Of a stretch of 60,292 nucleotides of DNA, positions 58,644-60,292 are shown piece after piece. The stretch covers positions 1-60,292 of the forward strand of contig JAFQQY010000022.1 in the NCBI GenBank assembly GCA_017410365.1. Direction: 5' to 3'. Under the pieces are notes generated by a model. It did not search any database. It worked only from the letters and a program-made list of their open reading frames with translations, and had not been told where the DNA came from. Position numbers and translations under genes: made by a program. How positions within the stretch are numbered: position 1 is the stretch's first letter; each line of letters starts with the position of its first letter. The stretch comes from Prevotella sp. GTDB taxonomy: Bacteria > Bacteroidota > Bacteroidia > Bacteroidales > Bacteroidaceae.

Positions 58644-59687
58644 ATGAATAAGAAAACCATCCTATCAGTCCTCCTCGCCCTCGTCGCAATGGCAGGGCAT
58701 GGGCAGGAGAAGAAGTACAGGCTGGAAGGCGACTTGGGGATGCCTGACTACTCTGGACCTGTCTATGTAATAGATCTGCTGACGAACGATACTGTGACTT
58801 CTGCCCAAGTGGATAAAGGCATTTTGCAACCTGTGGAAGGGACTATCTCAGACATACTGATATGCAGGATTGTTGCCCGTGACGAGAGTTTCCAAAGGTA
58901 TACGCTCTATATTGACGAAGGAACAACCCTACTGGATGGCGTGGACGAAGACGGAGAATTATACCAAAGTGGCACGCCCATCAGCAATGACCTCAACCGC
59001 TTCAACCATGCTATCACGGAAAATGCTAAGAAGCAGATTGATGCCACAACCGAAGCTGTCGGCGACAGTCTTATCTATGACATGGTTAGCCGTCATGCGG
59101 ACGATGTACTTGGCATAAAAATACTCACAGGCATGGCCGTGGTCTCCTTGCCGCCCGACAAATGGATTGAATTATATGGGAAGATAAATCCGCGATTCAT
59201 GGGGAATGCCCGCCTTGCTGACTATATGGCTGAGACAAAGGCGAAAATGGAACTATGCTCACAGACATGGGTGGGAAAGATGTTCGTTGATTTCGCCATA
59301 GAGCATAAGGGCAAGAACTATCGTTTCAGTGATTATGTGGGGCGAGGCCAGTATGTGCTTGCCGATTTCTGGGCTTCATGGTGCAGACCCTGTCGGAAAC
59401 AGATGCCAGAAATGATAGCCATATACGAGCAATATCACGAAAAGGGACTGACGGTGCTTGGTGTTGCCGTCCGAGACCAGGAAGAAAAGACAGAGCAAAC
59501 TATCCGTAACCTCGGCATCCCATATCCGCAGATTATCAATGCTCAGGATATTCCCTCTAAACTCTATGGAATAGATGCCATTCCCCACACTATACTCTTT
59601 GCCCCCGACGGCACCATCATCGCCCGCAACATCTATGGGGAGGAACTGAAAGCGAAACTCGAAGAGATTTTCCCCGACAACAAATAA
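58644..59687 (+). CDS. Secreted TlpA-like thioredoxin-fold protein with N-terminal DUF4369-like domain
   Basis: 347 aa with signal peptide (MNKKTILSVLLALVAMAGHGQ). Residues about 22-110 are beta-rich as in DUF4369; about 110-200 helical; about 215-347 are a thioredoxin fold with active site WASWCRPCRKQMPEM, cis-Pro region DAIPHTILF and C-terminal GEELKAKLEEIF. Probable periplasmic thiol-disulfide oxidoreductase. Very common domain order in Bacteroidales. Confidence 0.88.
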   Translation: MNKKTILSVLLALVAMAGHGQEKKYRLEGDLGMPDYSGPVYVIDLLTNDTVTSAQVDKGILQPVEGTISDILICRIVARDESFQRYTLYIDEGTTLLDGVDEDGELYQSGTPISNDLNRFNHAITENAKKQIDATTEAVGDSLIYDMVSRHADDVLGIKILTGMAVVSLPPDKWIELYGKINPRFMGNARLADYMAETKAKMELCSQTWVGKMFVDFAIEHKGKNYRFSDYVGRGQYVLADFWASWCRPCRKQMPEMIAIYEQYHEKGLTVLGVAVRDQEEKTEQTIRNLGIPYPQIINAQDIPSKLYGIDAIPHTILFAPDGTIIARNIYGEELKAKLEEIFPDNK

Positions 59688-59699
59688 ATTGAAATAAAC

Positions 59700-60292
59700 A
59701 TGAACAAGAAAACCATCATCACCATCTTGTTTGCCCTTGTCGCAGTGGCGGGGCAGGCGCAAGTGAAATCGAGTCTCGACCTCTGTCTGAGGGACGAGGT
59801 GACGGGCGAATGGCTCATCGGGCTATTCGACAATTATGCCGTATATAACTGCGAAATCTGGGAATATGCCAAGGCAGACACACTCAAAGGCGAATACATG
59901 CTTCGACGTGGAAAAGATGCACTGAAACTGAAGTTGAAAGAAGGCAGTATGAGAATCGGCCCAAAGAATTACACCGTATCTAAACTGACAGAGCGCACAT
60001 TGCCCGACTATCCCACGAAAGACGAGAGTGATTTCATTGATAACGGTAATGTTGGCGGTAAGGTAACACTACGAGGGAGAATTGTAAATGTACCCAAAGG
60101 TCATGAAGACAGGGTGAGTATTAGCATCCCAGATCCATTGCAGACGATCTTTGACAACAAATTGCCTATAGAGTGCGACAGCTTGGGACGCTTTGAGTTG
60201 GACATTGAATTAGCGAACACAGGAGTAGTCAGAATGTTGTGGGCAAAACTGATACTCACACCTGGCGAGACCTATTTTATCAGCATGGATGG
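59700..60292 (+). CDS. Secreted protein, partial (cut by window end)
   Basis: Reading frame from the ATG at 59700 stays open to the last base (197 codons). Signal peptide MNKKTIITILFALVAVAGQAQ, then a beta-rich N-terminal domain (GGKVTLRGRIVNVPKGHEDRV..., LTPGETYFISMD) like that in front of thioredoxin domains in Bacteroidales. A C-terminal thioredoxin domain beyond the window is likely but not visible. Gap to the previous gene 12 nt. Confidence 0.75.
   Translation, partial: MNKKTIITILFALVAVAGQAQVKSSLDLCLRDEVTGEWLIGLFDNYAVYNCEIWEYAKADTLKGEYMLRRGKDALKLKLKEGSMRIGPKNYTVSKLTERTLPDYPTKDESDFIDNGNVGGKVTLRGRIVNVPKGHEDRVSISIPDPLQTIFDNKLPIECDSLGRFELDIELANTGVVRMLWAKLILTPGETYFISMD

Noticed and set aside
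1-60292. tRNA or rRNA genes
   Set aside because: No cloverleaf with a GTTCRANTC loop and no rRNA signature was found on either strand by eye.

Overview
The window looks like a Bacteroidales chromosome, most like Prevotella/Segatella. Starts are AU-rich without Shine-Dalgarno sequences, and many genes are preceded by the Bacteroidetes promoter (TTTG or TTG, 19-21 nt, TAnnTTTG). The gene content also fits: BACON domains, WG repeats, GH115/GH43/GH2/GH28 enzymes, a PorZ-like type IX secretion protein, DUF1593, DUF4080 and a TonB-plug protein. Family names rest on motif reading and memory, not on searches.

Region 1 (145-18148, all minus strand) is a visibly AT-rich, tightly packed run of about 16 genes that reads as one operon. 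In order of transcription: a vWA lipoprotein, a three-helix membrane protein, a tubulin/FtsZ-like GTPase, a giant protein with an actin/Hsp70-type ATPase domain, a secreted zinc-ribbon/TM/coiled-coil protein, a coiled-coil protein sharing its C-terminal domain, a lipoprotein joining an SNase-like domain to a trypsin-like protease, two unknowns, a WG-repeat lipoprotein, a 52-aa membrane peptide, a zinc-ribbon PrsW-type intramembrane protease, a zinc-ribbon/TM/BACON/DnaJ-zinc protein, a broken trypsin-like gene, a TM protein and a short leucine-rich-repeat protein. Tubulin-like plus actin-like NTPases with vWA and several proteases suggest an envelope-spanning filament, remodelling or conflict system. 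This is the best candidate for something undescribed.

Region 2 (18200-19300) holds a strongly supported structured RNA gene on the minus strand (promoter, long-range pairings, terminator) and a set of interleaved palindromes.

Region 3 (19301-37928) is a plant-polysaccharide block: a plug-only SusC-like fragment, two esterases, a DedA protein, a minus-strand operon (DUF1593, aldo/keto reductase, radical SAM, GH43), a tyrosine-phosphatase-like protein, and a plus-strand GH115-GH2-GH28 run ending in a terminator. No full SusC/SusD pair is present. Octamer tandem repeats and GC-rich palindromes are scattered here, some in frame inside GH43 and GH2.

Region 4 (37974-49512) holds a SPOUT methyltransferase, a DnaA-box cluster that may be oriC (38570-38960), nadA, an EptA-like transferase with an acyltransferase, and a leuS-yitT-rdgB-porZ run. 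leuS itself carries in-frame copies of the same repeats.

Region 5 (49589-60292) holds a gene remnant, a TolC/HlyD/MFS efflux operon ending in a beta-barrel and an acyl-ACP thioesterase gene, a divergent AraC regulator, a cysteine-rich unknown, and three tandem secreted proteins with near-identical signal peptides, the last cut by the window edge.
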